64,000 nt of DNA from JABWAN01 sp041918175 (GCA_041918175.1 JAYRWE010000107.1:62001-126000), one strand, 5' to 3'. Numbered from the stretch's first letter, positions 42,880 to 52,192 are shown. Made by a program: numbers and translations. Notes: generated by a model from the letters alone, not told the origin.

Positions 42880-42923
42880 ATGGCATTCCTTGTTTAAACC
42901 CAGTGAGAGATATTTCGAACTAT

Positions 42924-44195
42924 TTATTGTTCCGTTTCCATGCGCTGCGGCGCGAAACTTTCGCTCTTGCGAAATTCAAACGTGTCGAACACTTTGCCGT
43001 TTTGATCAATCGCGCGCAAGCGCAAAGTGGCGCCCGCAATCGTGACTTGCACGAAATGATAGGTGTTGGATTGCACCGCGGCCTGCATCAAGCGCGGTTG
43101 ATGGCAGAGCGTATCCGAAAGCGCAACCGCACGCACTTCATGGCCGCCGCCGCCGCTTACGATATAATACACCCCACTGCTCTCCGGCACATAATCTTTG
43201 CGCAACGCACTGCGCTGATAGGAATGATTGTGTCCGGTGAAAACCATGTCCACGCCATACTGCTCTAACAGCGGCGCAAAATGTTTGCGCACGAGCATTT
43301 CGCTGGCGCGTTTGCAGTTGTGTCGATCCGTATAGGGCGTGGCATATGGCGGATGATGAAAGAACACAAACTTCCACAACTTGCTTTGGTGTCGTTGCAA
43401 CTGCGCTTTAAGAAAACGCCATTGCAATTCGTATTTCGGATAACGACTGTCGAGCGCAATGAACACGGCCGCGCCAAACTCGAAAGCATACCAACGCTCG
43501 GGCTGAAACGGTGCGGCGAGCGTATCGGGCACGGGCAACACGCGATTGCGATAATACGGCGCGCCGTTTTCAATGTGCGTATCGTGATTGCCCAACGTGG
43601 GCCAGCACACTTGGCGATCCAAGATTTTTTGATACGGCGTGAAGTATTTCGGGTCTTGCTCCTCTTCTTTGCCGTCTTCATAAACGATGTCGCCGAGATA
43701 AAGACCGAAATCAACCTCGCCCGCATGCACGAGTTTTTGCAACTGATCACGCACGGCCATTTGCGCGGCCTCGCCCGAACCGCCGTCGCCCATGGCCCAA
43801 AAGCCGAAGCGTTCATAACGGCGATCGCCGGCCAAGGGATAAGTTTGAAAGCTGCTCGTGTAGAGCACTTGTCCGTCGGCAACGACGCGATAGTGATAGT
43901 GTTTATCAGAAGCTAGACCGCGCAGCGTCAGCACATGAAACGTTGCCACGGTGTCGCTTTGCGCAACGAGTTTATAACTTTGATCGAGGCCGTATTCGAT
44001 GCGGCTTCGAACTGCGGAAGAAGTTTTCCAACTCAACACCGCGGAATCGCTCGCGCATTGTTGCAGCGAGGGCGCGCGCGTCAAGCGCACGGTATCGATC
44101 AGCGCCGTTGTACTCCAACTCGTCGTAGGTGACGACAAAACCCAAATCAAACTCAAACCACCAATACTCCAAAACCCAGATTGCTTCACGCTCAT
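42924..44195 (-). CDS. exported purple-acid-phosphatase-like metallophosphoesterase, copy 1
   Basis: 423-residue secreted phosphoesterase: N-terminal signal or anchor helix (about 8-28), an Fn3-like domain (about 35-125) and the metallophosphoesterase domain (about 130-330). Metal-binding motifs are AMGDGGSGE, GLYLGDIVYEDG, TLGNHDTHIENG, FVFFHHPPYA and FTGHNHSYQRS. It ends with a small beta domain. The gene is a tandem paralog of 44209-45435, and both have the same order and nearly the same motifs. A start further upstream would overlap the paralog; the ATG at 44195 avoids this. Confidence 0.92.
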   Translation of the reverse strand: MSVKQSGFWSIGGLSLIWVLSSPTTSWSTTALIDTVRLTRAPSLQQCASDSAVLSWKTSSAVRSRIEYGLDQSYKLVAQSDTVATFHVLTLRGLASDKHYHYRVVADGQVLYTSSFQTYPLAGDRRYERFGFWAMGDGGSGEAAQMAVRDQLQKLVHAGEVDFGLYLGDIVYEDGKEEEQDPKYFTPYQKILDRQVCWPTLGNHDTHIENGAPYYRNRVLPVPDTLAAPFQPERWYAFEFGAAVFIALDSRYPKYELQWRFLKAQLQRHQSKLWKFVFFHHPPYATPYTDRHNCKRASEMLVRKHFAPLLEQYGVDMVFTGHNHSYQRSALRKDYVPESSGVYYIVSGGGGHEVRAVALSDTLCHQPRLMQAAVQSNTYHFVQVTIAGATLRLRAIDQNGKVFDTFEFRKSESFAPQRMETEQ

Positions 44196-44208
44196 GCAGC
44201 CGTCTCTA

Positions 44209-45435
44209 CTATTTTTTCCTGCCGTTTCTTTGTTTCGAATATGAAAACGTATCGAACTCATTTCCATTCACATCCACTGCGCGCAACGTAAACGTCTCGC
44301 CGTCGATCTTCGCCCAAGCAAAATGAAACGTCTCACCCTTTGCCGCGGCTTGTCGCAAAAGCGGTTGATGGCACGCCGAATCGCTTTGCGCCACGGCATG
44401 CGCGCTTTCACCGCCGCCGCCGCTGACGAGATAATACACGCCGCGCTTCTCCGGAAAATAATCGCGCCGCAACTCGCTGCGTTGATAGGAGTGATTGTGG
44501 CCGGTGAAAACGAAATCGACTTCAAACTCTTCGAAGGTCGGCGACCACGCAGCGCGCACGTCCATCTCGCTCATGCGCCGGCACTTGCCTTTTTTCGTGT
44601 AAGGCGTGGCGTAAGGCGGATGATGAAAGAAGACGAACTTCCATTGTGCCGCGCGATGGGTTTCGAGTTGATGGCGCAAGAACGCAAGCTGCGTTTGATT
44701 CTCCGGCACACGGCTATCGAGCGCGATGAACAACGCGGAGCCATATGTGAACGCATACCAACGTTCGGGCCGCCACAAATCCGCGAGTGTATCGGGCACG
44801 GGCAGCACGCGATTGTTGTAATACGGCGCACCGTCCTCGATGTGTGTGTCATGATTCCCAAGCGCAGGCCAACACACCTGCCGATCGAGAATTTTCTCAT
44901 ACGGCTTGAAGTAATGCGGATCTTGCGCGACCTCTGCGCCTTCGTCATAAACGATATCGCCCAAGTATAAACCGAATTGCACCGCATCCTCATGCACGAG
45001 CTTCACCACTTGCTCCGCCACAGCGCGTTGCATTGGCCCGCCGGAGCCGCCGTCGCCGAGCATCCAAAAGGCGAAGGGCTTCTCCGTTTGCGCTACCGGC
45101 TTGGGATACGTGCGAAACGAGCTTTCATAAGCCACGCGGCCCGCAACCAGCACGCGATAATGATAAAGCTGATCCGCATTGAGCTTGCGCAACGTGAGCA
45201 CATGAAACGTCGCCGCCGTGTCGCTCTGCAACGTGTGCTTAAAACTTTTATCCGTGCTGAAATGAATCTCGCTGCGTTGCGGCGTGGCCGTCTTCCACGC
45301 GATCACGGCGGAATCATGCGCGCATTGCTGCAAGTTCGGCGCGCGCGTCAACAAAGAATCTTGCGCTTGAGCTTCGAAACCAAGCAGGAGCACAAATACA
45401 AACCAACAACGACGCAGCAACCATTGCAATACCAT
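44209..45435 (-). CDS. exported purple-acid-phosphatase-like metallophosphoesterase, copy 2
   Basis: 408-residue paralog with a clean signal peptide (ending EAQAQ), Fn3-like domain and phosphoesterase core: LGDGGSGGP, LGDIVYDEGAE, LGNHDTHIEDG, FFHHPPYATPY and FTGHNHSYQRS. The start codon overlaps the stop of the response regulator by one base (TGATG; a GTG one codon earlier is also possible), so it is co-translated with the two-component system. The pair probably scavenges phosphate from organic esters, as in phosphate-starvation regulons, which is inference. Confidence 0.93.
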   Translation of the reverse strand: MVLQWLLRRCWFVFVLLLGFEAQAQDSLLTRAPNLQQCAHDSAVIAWKTATPQRSEIHFSTDKSFKHTLQSDTAATFHVLTLRKLNADQLYHYRVLVAGRVAYESSFRTYPKPVAQTEKPFAFWMLGDGGSGGPMQRAVAEQVVKLVHEDAVQFGLYLGDIVYDEGAEVAQDPHYFKPYEKILDRQVCWPALGNHDTHIEDGAPYYNNRVLPVPDTLADLWRPERWYAFTYGSALFIALDSRVPENQTQLAFLRHQLETHRAAQWKFVFFHHPPYATPYTKKGKCRRMSEMDVRAAWSPTFEEFEVDFVFTGHNHSYQRSELRRDYFPEKRGVYYLVSGGGGESAHAVAQSDSACHQPLLRQAAAKGETFHFAWAKIDGETFTLRAVDVNGNEFDTFSYSKQRNGRKK

Positions 45436-46148
45436 CACGCTTGTTTCGCTCCTTCCTCAAACAAATAACCCGCGCCGCGCACGGTTTTGATGTAACGCGG
45501 ATTTTCCGGATCAGGCTCGATATGCTTGCGCAAACGCAGAATGTGATTGTCCACCGTGCGCGTGTTGAAATAAACTTCATAGCCCCAAATCTCTTGCAGC
45601 AGTTTCTCGCGCGAAAGCAGCTCGCCGGGGTGATGCAGAAAGTATTCGAGCAGGCGATATTCACGATTGGTCAGCTCTTGCAATTGGCCGGCTTTGTAAA
45701 CTTCATGGCGTTTGAAATCCACGAGCACGTTGCCGAGCGTGTATAGCTCGGAATTTTTCGCGGACTTGGCATTGCTCGTGGGCTGCGCTTCGCGACGCAA
45801 ATGCGCCCGCACGCGCGCCAAAAGTTCGCGCACGCCAAACGGTTTGGTCACGTAATCATCGGCGCCCAATTCCAAACCGAGCACTTTGTCGTTCTCTTCA
45901 GCTTTGGAAGTGAGCATGATCACTGGCGTTTTCACGCCTTCGTCGCGCAACCGCTTGCAGATTTCCAAGCCGCTCATGCCCGGCAGCATCAAATCGAGAA
46001 TGAGCAAATCAGGCTTATGCTCACGCGCGAACTGCAAGCCGTCCGGCCCGGTGCGCATAAGGTGCGTTTCATAACCTTCGTCTTGCAGCGCGCCTTCGAG
46101 GCCGAGGCCGAGGGAAGCGTCGTCTTCAACGATCAAGATTTTTTTCAT
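45435..46148 (-). CDS. OmpR/PhoB-family response regulator
   Basis: 237-residue DNA-binding response regulator. The receiver domain (about 1-118) shows VEDDASLGLG (acidic pair), phosphoacceptor Asp in LLILDLMLPG, Thr in VIMLTSKAEE and Lys in YVTKPFG. The winged-helix domain (about 135-235) has LTNREYRLLEYFLHHPGELLSREKLL and VDNHILRLRKHIEPD. The partner kinase is encoded just upstream, with a family A repeat in between. It is coupled to the phosphoesterase gene downstream, which suggests those enzymes are part of the regulated set. Confidence 0.95.
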   Translation of the reverse strand: MKKILIVEDDASLGLGLEGALQDEGYETHLMRTGPDGLQFAREHKPDLLILDLMLPGMSGLEICKRLRDEGVKTPVIMLTSKAEENDKVLGLELGADDYVTKPFGVRELLARVRAHLRREAQPTSNAKSAKNSELYTLGNVLVDFKRHEVYKAGQLQELTNREYRLLEYFLHHPGELLSREKLLQEIWGYEVYFNTRTVDNHILRLRKHIEPDPENPRYIKTVRGAGYLFEEGAKQA

Positions 46149-46199
46149 GGAGAGAATCACCTATAAAATGGCGTTCGTATGTGAGCCTCCCGCGATCGT

Positions 46200-46270
46200 G
46201 TCATTCCGGAGCAATCTTTTTGAGCACGGGCATCACAAGCTAGCGCTCGAAAAGATTCCTTCTAAAGGAC
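46200..46270. repeat. family A palindromic repeat, copy 5 (diverged)
   Basis: This is a 71-bp core with several changes (GTCATTCCGGAGCAATC and GATTCCTTCTAAAGGAC). It lies between the histidine kinase and the response regulator. The right outer arm GCGATCACCAAATTTGAAAATC is preserved. Confidence 0.82.
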
Positions 46271-46332
46271 AGATTTGAGAGAGCGATCACCAAATTTGAA
46301 AATCAAAATCCGTTATGCGCCAGCCGTCATGC

Positions 46333-48552
46333 TTACTCCGAAGCCACGGCTCGGCCATGGCCGAACCTTGTGGCCTCTTGGGGAATTGGAAGCGACACCG
46401 TGAACGTCGAGCCGCGACCGACTTCGCTTGCAACCGTAATCTCGCCGCCGTGCGCTTCCACGATGTTCTGCGAGAGCGTTAAGCCCAAGCCCATGCCGCC
46501 TTGCTGCTCCGTGCTCAGGCGTTGATCCACGCGATAAAACTCTTGAAAAATTTTCTTCAACGCAGCTTGCGGAATGCCGAGGCCGCGATCGCTCACGGCA
46601 ATGTTCACGCGCGCGCCTTCGCGCTTGGCGCGCACGTGAATGGCCTTTTGCGTTCCGCTATATTTCACTGCGTTGCCGAGCAGATTGAGCATCACTTGCA
46701 TAAACGCGTCCGCATCGAGGCGCAGTTCGGGCAAATCCTCTTCCATCTCGCTCGTAAGCGTAAAGCCCTGCGCTTCGGCATGCGGTCGAATCGAGTCGAG
46801 GGCCATGTGGAGCAACGCGCTCGGATCTTCAAACTCAAATCGATATTGCGCGACGCCGCGCTCGATCTTTGCAAAACTGAGCACGTTTTCAATGAGACGA
46901 CCGAGGCGATCACACTCGCGCCGAATGATGCCGAAATACTGCTCCGCGCGCGATTGCGTGGCCGCGCCGTTATTGCTCCGCGCGAGCGTTTGCATCTCCA
47001 ACATCTCCGCCATCATTTTGATGGCAGCCAGCGGCGTGCGCAATTCGTGCGAAACGTTCGACACGAACGTGGACTTCATTTGCGAAAGCTGCGCGGCGCG
47101 GCGCGCACGGCGGATGAAAAGATATGCGCCCGAAAGAATGCTCAACAACAACAGCGCGATGCCCCAGAGGCCGAGGGTGTTGCGAAAATTGCCATGGCGC
47201 GCCGCGGAATTTTCTTCGCGCATGTAGATGGCCACTTGCCAAAAGTCGAACGGCGCTTTTAGATTTTGCACATGCACCGGCGCTTGCGCGGGCTTCTCCG
47301 TGCCGATGACGTAGTCGCCTTTTTCGTTTAGAATCGCGAGCGAGGTTTGCTCGCTGACTTTCAAATCTTTTAAGATCGCCGGAAACAAACGCGCGCGCAA
47401 ACGCGGCAAATCGATTTGCAGGCCTAACAATCCCGTGACGTATTTGCTCTGCGGATCGGGCAGCGGGAAATACGCGAGGAGATACGGCTCGTTCTCCGCT
47501 TCGTCCGAGAGGTAGCGAAACTTGGTGCTATACTGTTTGCGTTCGATCACGAGCTTATTGAGCTTGCGGTCGAGAAGCTGCAAAAAATAACGCTGGCTGA
47601 TGCGCTTCTTATTTTTATCCGCTAGCACGCGGAATTGCGTTTCATACTGCGCGCGATTCGGCAAATGACTCGCGCTCAACAAGCGATGGGCCAAGCCCTG
47701 CGTTTGATCCAAGAAATAAGAATACTGCAGGGCATTAATGGCATCGCTGCGTTCGAGCAAATCTTGATTGAGGCGCAAGAGCGCGGCAACGGCGTCCTCT
47801 TCGCGGTTCAAATTATCGAGCGCGGAGGCGATCTGATATTGCGCGAGAAAACGCAATTGCAATCCGTTGACGTCGCGCGCTTCGGGATACTGCTCCAATT
47901 GCCGCTGAAACGTGGCGAGGGCTTCGGCCCATTCGCCGCTTTTGATCAACACCCGGCCGATATACCCTTCGGCGGCCGCACGCAAATTCGCATTCGTGAC
48001 GGCTTGCAACGCTTCGCGATAAGTGGCGAGCGCGCCGGCGAAATCATTCTGCGTATACTCGCGCTCCTCGCCGCGCGTCACAGCTTCATCGAAGAGTTCG
48101 TGCTCATGTACGTAGCTTTCTTTTTCCCACGTCGCGCCGAGGCCTTCTTCTGCTTGTAAACTCAAATCTAAAGGATAACGCACTTTGCCCGGCGCTTCCA
48201 CCATGAAACACGAAGCGATCAACGGCTCGTGCCGCAAAACACTGTCGAGGGAAATCGCGTGCAACCCGGCTTCACGTTGGCGAAAGAAATCACGCATAAC
48301 GTTGACCCAGCGTTTCTCCGCTTCGGCCAGCTCCGCGTTGATCTCGCGCGCGGCCAGCACGTTGATTTGGCGATAGCTTTCGAGCAAACGCTCTTGCGCG
48401 AGCAGTTTTTCATTTTCCAATGCGCGCCAACTGAAATAACCGAGCAAACCGCTCGGCAACAGAATGAGCGCAAGAAAGATCAGCGTGCTGCGCAATTCAC
48501 TGCGCTGCGCCGGAGAGAGTTTGAAAGAATATTTTGAGAAGCGTGCGTGCAT
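46333..48552 (-). CDS. membrane sensor histidine kinase with TPR-like extracytoplasmic region
   Basis: 739-residue sensor kinase. A first membrane helix (about 22-42) and a second (about 458-478) enclose a roughly 415-residue extracytoplasmic region containing helical repeats that look TPR-like (DFAGALATYREALQAVTNANLRAAAEGYI at about 172-200 and following). The kinase core has the phospho-His 502 in FVSNVSHELRTPL, the N-box LNLLGNAVKYS, the G1 SDRGLGIP and the G2 GGMGLGL. The last few residues (GHGRAVASE) are encoded by a GCCACGG hairpin. It is first in the kinase-regulator-phosphoesterase cluster. Confidence 0.94.
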   Translation of the reverse strand: MHARFSKYSFKLSPAQRSELRSTLIFLALILLPSGLLGYFSWRALENEKLLAQERLLESYRQINVLAAREINAELAEAEKRWVNVMRDFFRQREAGLHAISLDSVLRHEPLIASCFMVEAPGKVRYPLDLSLQAEEGLGATWEKESYVHEHELFDEAVTRGEEREYTQNDFAGALATYREALQAVTNANLRAAAEGYIGRVLIKSGEWAEALATFQRQLEQYPEARDVNGLQLRFLAQYQIASALDNLNREEDAVAALLRLNQDLLERSDAINALQYSYFLDQTQGLAHRLLSASHLPNRAQYETQFRVLADKNKKRISQRYFLQLLDRKLNKLVIERKQYSTKFRYLSDEAENEPYLLAYFPLPDPQSKYVTGLLGLQIDLPRLRARLFPAILKDLKVSEQTSLAILNEKGDYVIGTEKPAQAPVHVQNLKAPFDFWQVAIYMREENSAARHGNFRNTLGLWGIALLLLSILSGAYLFIRRARRAAQLSQMKSTFVSNVSHELRTPLAAIKMMAEMLEMQTLARSNNGAATQSRAEQYFGIIRRECDRLGRLIENVLSFAKIERGVAQYRFEFEDPSALLHMALDSIRPHAEAQGFTLTSEMEEDLPELRLDADAFMQVMLNLLGNAVKYSGTQKAIHVRAKREGARVNIAVSDRGLGIPQAALKKIFQEFYRVDQRLSTEQQGGMGLGLTLSQNIVEAHGGEITVASEVGRGSTFTVSLPIPQEATRFGHGRAVASE
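46343..46362. repeat. GCCACGG hairpin within kinase 3' end
   Basis: GCCACGGCTCGGCCATGGCC forms an imperfect palindrome and encodes part of the kinase C-terminal tail. It is the same hairpin type as at 35626, 48612 and 48996. Confidence 0.6.
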
Positions 48553-48611
48553 CGCAAAAGATCGTTTTCAGATTATGCCGCGCCCCTCGTGCGCTCGTGG
48601 AAAATTCGTTT

Positions 48612-48630
48612 GCGAATGCTCCGCCACGGC
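48612..48630. repeat. GCCACGG hairpin, copy 3
   Basis: GCCACGGCTTGGCCGTGAC folds into a short hairpin just upstream of the composite element. Confidence 0.6.
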
Positions 48631-48654
48631 TTGGCCGTGACATGCATTTACTAT

Positions 48655-48840
48655 CTGAATTTTGCACTGATAATGTCGCCAACCACCGCCTACGGTTGAA
48701 ACCGTAGGCTAGGAGATGAAAGTCCCGTGAACGGGACTAACCACCCATTGGGTGAGAGCGCCGTTCACGGTGCTTACACCTCCTAGCCCGATGCTTCAGC
48801 ATCGGGTGATGGTGTACGCGATTAGCAGTGCAAAATTCAG
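48655..48840. repeat. REP-like composite element with terminal inverted repeats
   Basis: Ends are inverted: CTGAATTTTGCACTGATAA at 48655 and TTAGCAGTGCAAAATTCAG at 48822. Inside are hairpins GCCTACGGTTGAAACCGTAGGC (about 48688-48709), AGTCCCGTGAACGGGACT (48721-48738) and CCCGATGCTTCAGCATCGGG (48788-48807). This hairpin style is typical of REP elements moved by IS200-like (RAYT) transposases. The size is about 186 bp and no transposase is present here. Confidence 0.8.
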
Positions 48841-48995
48841 GTACTATCTGAACTTTGCACGAAGGAGTGCCATGTAAATTTCGTTAAACGAGCACAGCTT
48901 TAGTGATGAAACCAAACAAAACTCAGATACTAATTCCACGCCGCAGCGCATCACAGCCATGCGTTGATGCGCATGCTAAACTCCGAGCGCAAGGC

Positions 48996-49017
48996 ATGCC
49001 ACGGCTCAGCCGTGGCG
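48996..49017. repeat. GCCACGG hairpin, copy 4
   Basis: GCCACGGCTCAGCCGTGGC is a near-perfect palindrome about 15 bp beyond the stop codon of the phosphotransferase-like gene. Confidence 0.7.
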
Positions 49018-49030
49018 GAGCGCAACACCA

Positions 49031-50512
49031 TTATCGCTTTTCATTAGGAAAACGAATAAGCGCAGGCATCATCTCTCCCAATTTCGCCAACGTGAGCTCT
49101 GCGCTTAAATTGCGTGAGAGCTGCACCGCCTCTTCGGCAAGCGCGAGCATGCACGCCAACTTCTGCTCGCGATCTGGATGATGATGCGACACGTATTTGC
49201 GCGCTTGCTTATTGAGCAGCAAACTCGCCAACATCCACAACACACTCGCGACCGAAACTTCGAACGGAGATTGCGCGGCATAGCCTTGCAGAAATGCGCG
49301 CGCGATTTCGTCGCGTTGCATCGCGGTCAAGCGCCCCTGCGCTTGGAAGTAATAGAGCGCCGAGAGAAAATTGGCAATGTCATAAGCCGCGGGGCCCATG
49401 CGCAAACTGTCCAAATCGAGCAGCGCGGGTTCGCCATCATGCACGAACACATGATTCAAACGAAACGTGCCGTGCAACAGAACTTCGCGCGACGCGCCGT
49501 GCTCCGGCAGTGTTTTGAGCGCGAGCAACAACGCGTGCAAACGCGAGCGCAGCCCCGGAAACGCCTCCACGATCTCGCGCAGCGCGAGCCGGACTTCTTT
49601 CATCTCGCTTTTATAAGTCACACGCTTGCGCACACGCCGCGGGGCTTGATGAAAGTTCGCAAGCATTGCGCCGACTTTATGCAGCATGGGCGCGACTGCA
49701 ATCTCCGCGAGCAACCGCTCCAAATTTTCCCCGGGCAACTCTTCAAGAAAAATCAGAGCGCGTTCTTCATCCCAACCCAACGCGCGCGGAAAGCGCACGG
49801 GCATTGGTGTTTTGCGCAACTCGAGCAAGCGTTTCGGTGTGAGCCTTTGCACGTTTGCCCACGCGGCTTGCAAACCGAGCAAGCTGAGAAAACTCTTCTT
49901 CGCTTTTTTGCCGTCGCTCAATTGCTTGGCGATGACGGAGGTTTCTTTGGTCGCGCCGTTTTTATGCCGCAGGCTTAAATGACACCGCATGGTGAAGCGT
50001 TTATCGGGCACATAGCGCAACACGTCATAACGCGCCGCAGTGATGCGCCATTTCTTTTGTCGCACGCGCAGCGGCATCGTTGCGCGCGTGTGTCGCCATT
50101 TGGCTTTGAGCCACGGCAGCAGCTCTTCTTGCGCAAACAAACGAAGCTTGCGATCATTGGGGAACGCGAGCAACACGAGGTTGGCTTCGGCGATCACGCA
50201 TGCAGGGCGACCGGAGATCGGTTGCAGCTTCGCGCGCTTCAATGCTGATTTAAATTCCTCGCGCAAACGCTCCGCGGCCACGAGATAGCCAACATAAAGT
50301 TGCTCGCGCTCTTCGCCCGCAACATTACGCACTCGGAATTGATAGAGCACGGTCGTGCGTTTTTCATCCCACCACACTTGCACGACGTGAATGGCGAGAA
50401 TCTCCTCGGGCGTTTCATTTTCGCGCCAAAGATAGGCCGGCAAGTATTGCCTGAGCCACGCGGGATTCAACGCCGGCAGCGCACTGATTTCGGTTTTATG
50501 ATCAGTAAACAT
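49031..50512 (-). CDS. aminoglycoside-phosphotransferase-fold protein, altered catalytic motif
   Basis: 493-residue protein whose C-terminal half (about 185-440) has the APH/maltokinase fold. A nucleotide-site segment (VIAKQLSD), then FLEELPGENLERLL, the catalytic-loop position VLLHGTFRLNHVFV and metal site ALLDLDSLRMGPAAYDIANF. Normal members read HGD-x4-N in the loop; here it is HGT-x4-N, so the usual catalytic Asp is Thr. The N-terminal 180 residues resemble the maltokinase-type cap (TVLYQFRVRN). It may be a pseudokinase or use a different base. It is the last gene of the sulfation block. Confidence 0.8.
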   Translation of the reverse strand: MFTDHKTEISALPALNPAWLRQYLPAYLWRENETPEEILAIHVVQVWWDEKRTTVLYQFRVRNVAGEEREQLYVGYLVAAERLREEFKSALKRAKLQPISGRPACVIAEANLVLLAFPNDRKLRLFAQEELLPWLKAKWRHTRATMPLRVRQKKWRITAARYDVLRYVPDKRFTMRCHLSLRHKNGATKETSVIAKQLSDGKKAKKSFLSLLGLQAAWANVQRLTPKRLLELRKTPMPVRFPRALGWDEERALIFLEELPGENLERLLAEIAVAPMLHKVGAMLANFHQAPRRVRKRVTYKSEMKEVRLALREIVEAFPGLRSRLHALLLALKTLPEHGASREVLLHGTFRLNHVFVHDGEPALLDLDSLRMGPAAYDIANFLSALYYFQAQGRLTAMQRDEIARAFLQGYAAQSPFEVSVASVLWMLASLLLNKQARKYVSHHHPDREQKLACMLALAEEAVQLSRNLSAELTLAKLGEMMPALIRFPNEKR

Positions 50513-50541
50513 GAACCAGGTTATTCGGATACTTGATTATT

Positions 50542-50695
50542 TGGTTTGGATTGGTGGAGTGTTGGATTGGTGGATTTTTGGATTGATGGAGTGTGGTTTC
50601 ACAATCACTCCATCACTCCATCATTCCATCATTCCATCACTCCATCACTCCACCAATCCATCAATCCACAACTCCAAAACCCCTCCACTCCATCG
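50542..50695. repeat. degenerate TGGATTGG / CACTCCAT inverted repeat
   Basis: The left part is GGTTTGGATTGGTGGAGTG and related 8-mers; the right part is a run of CACTCCATCATTCCATCA-like units. The halves are complementary, allowing a long imperfect hairpin. The element lies just after the stop codon of the glycosyltransferase at 50709. Confidence 0.88.
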
Positions 50696-50708
50696 TTCCC
50701 AACCTCCC

Positions 50709-51992
50709 CTACTTCCGCACCAACTTCTGCGCGACTGCAATGACTTGGCGCGCGTTATTTTCCCACGTGTGTTCGCGGCACACCCACTCTTTGGCCTTCT
50801 CGCCTAGCGCGCGGGTGAAGCTCGCATCATGCGCCAGCGTCGTGAGCGCCGTAGTGAGTTGCACGATGTTGCCCGGCTCATAGAGCAATCCGGTTTCGCC
50901 GTCGTGAATCAAATCGCGCACTTGGCCGAGGCCGCCCGCAACCACGGCTTTGCCCATGACCATGTACTCGAAAATTTTGATGGGCGAGTAATAGAAATTT
51001 TCATGCGGCGTATAGGGCGCGACGGTGACATCCATCGCGGCGACATATTCGGGCACTTGCTCGTAGGGCACATTGCCGGTGAAAGTCACAAACGGCGCGA
51101 GTTCATATTTCGCGGCGTAATGCTCCAACGCGGCGCGCGCCGGGCCTTCGCCCACGATGAGCAAATGCGCGTGCGGGGCCTGCTGGCGCAATTCATTGAA
51201 AGCTTCGAGCAACGTGTCCGTGCCATGCCAAGGCTTGAGGCTGCCCACGAAGCCAACGACGAATTTGCCTTCGAGTTGATATTGCGCACGCACGCTGCGG
51301 CCCGCGAGCGGCGCGACGAATCGTTGCGGATCGACCGCGTTCGGAATCACGCGCACGCGCTCTGCGGGCGCGCCGCAAGAGACCACGTAATCCTGCAACG
51401 CTTGCGAGACGACGAGCACTTGCTCGCTGCCGCAGAAGATATGGCGCTCCAATTCGCGCGCGAGTTCCTTCATCTCCAAGCCGCGCATTTTTTCATGCTC
51501 ATACGCAAGCGGCGCATTGACTTCGAGCACATGCGGCACACCCAATTCGCGCGCGAGACGAATGCCAGCGTAGCTATAGAGCGAGTAGCGTTCATAAACA
51601 AAATCAATGCGGCACGCACGCGCTTGCGCGAGTGCAGCTTCAAACAGAGCGAGATTGTAAAGTTGATTGCGCAGCTCGTATCGCACGCGCGTCTTCACGC
51701 CCCAAAATTTGTCGAGTGCTTCGAGTTGTTTGAATGCCTCAATTTGTCCGGCATTGGGAGCCACGGGCAAAAAGGTGAAATTGCCGCGTCTTTGCGCAGG
51801 CGCGGCAAACGGCGCATGCGGCGCGCTCAGCTCTCCGAAGCTCGCGCCTTCTTCCTCAGTCGCCGGAGAGCACACGCACACCGCATGGCCGCAATGCTGC
51901 AACGCCGTCACCATTTCGCGCACGTGAATCGAAGCGCCTTTGAAGCCAAACAAGGGAACGCCGAAATCCGCAGTGATATACAAGAGGTTCAT
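50709..51992 (-). CDS. family 4 glycosyltransferase
   Basis: 427-residue GT4 (GT-B fold) retaining glycosyltransferase. The N-terminal domain begins ADFGVPLFGFKGASIHVREM. The C-terminal donor domain has VVGFVGSLKPWHGTDTLLEAF, LLIVGEGPARAALE and IFEYMVMGKAVVAGGLGQVRDLI (the EX7E-type region). No membrane helix is seen. It lies downstream of cysC and sat, so it may build the glycan or glycolipid that the sulfotransferases modify. Confidence 0.93.
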   Translation of the reverse strand: MNLLYITADFGVPLFGFKGASIHVREMVTALQHCGHAVCVCSPATEEEGASFGELSAPHAPFAAPAQRRGNFTFLPVAPNAGQIEAFKQLEALDKFWGVKTRVRYELRNQLYNLALFEAALAQARACRIDFVYERYSLYSYAGIRLARELGVPHVLEVNAPLAYEHEKMRGLEMKELARELERHIFCGSEQVLVVSQALQDYVVSCGAPAERVRVIPNAVDPQRFVAPLAGRSVRAQYQLEGKFVVGFVGSLKPWHGTDTLLEAFNELRQQAPHAHLLIVGEGPARAALEHYAAKYELAPFVTFTGNVPYEQVPEYVAAMDVTVAPYTPHENFYYSPIKIFEYMVMGKAVVAGGLGQVRDLIHDGETGLLYEPGNIVQLTTALTTLAHDASFTRALGEKAKEWVCREHTWENNARQVIAVAQKLVRK

Positions 51993-52061
51993 GAATAGGT
52001 GCTCGCGTTGATTCGCTTGCCGCTAGCTCGGGCTTACAGCCGAGCCTCTTTTATAAAAGTG

Positions 52062-52096
52062 AAATCCTCGCCGCTCGCAGAGAGAGACGAGGATTT
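52062..52096 (-). terminator. possible terminator between cysC and glycosyltransferase
   Basis: A perfect 9-bp stem AAATCCTCG / CGAGGATTT with a 17-nt loop is followed on the minus strand by CACTTTTATAAAAG. The T-run is interrupted, so function is uncertain. Confidence 0.5.
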
Positions 52097-52192
52097 GTAG
52101 AACAATTAAATGCGTACTGGCGTGTTGATGAGTATACTTCGAAATGAAAATCGCCGATCAAATTCGATGATCACGCGCGCCACTTATACCGT

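Larger units (their letters stand above)
48553..49030. other. 478-bp gap filled with REP-like hairpins
   Basis: No gene is supported. The gap holds two GCCACGG hairpins (48612-48630 and 48996-49017) and a composite palindromic element (48655-48840). A third copy of the CTATCTGAACTTTGCAC end motif lies at 48844-48860. Confidence 0.65.

Noticed and set aside
44196..44267. N-terminal extension of the first phosphoesterase
   Set aside because: It would overlap the paralogous gene; a signal-like segment begins at the later ATG.
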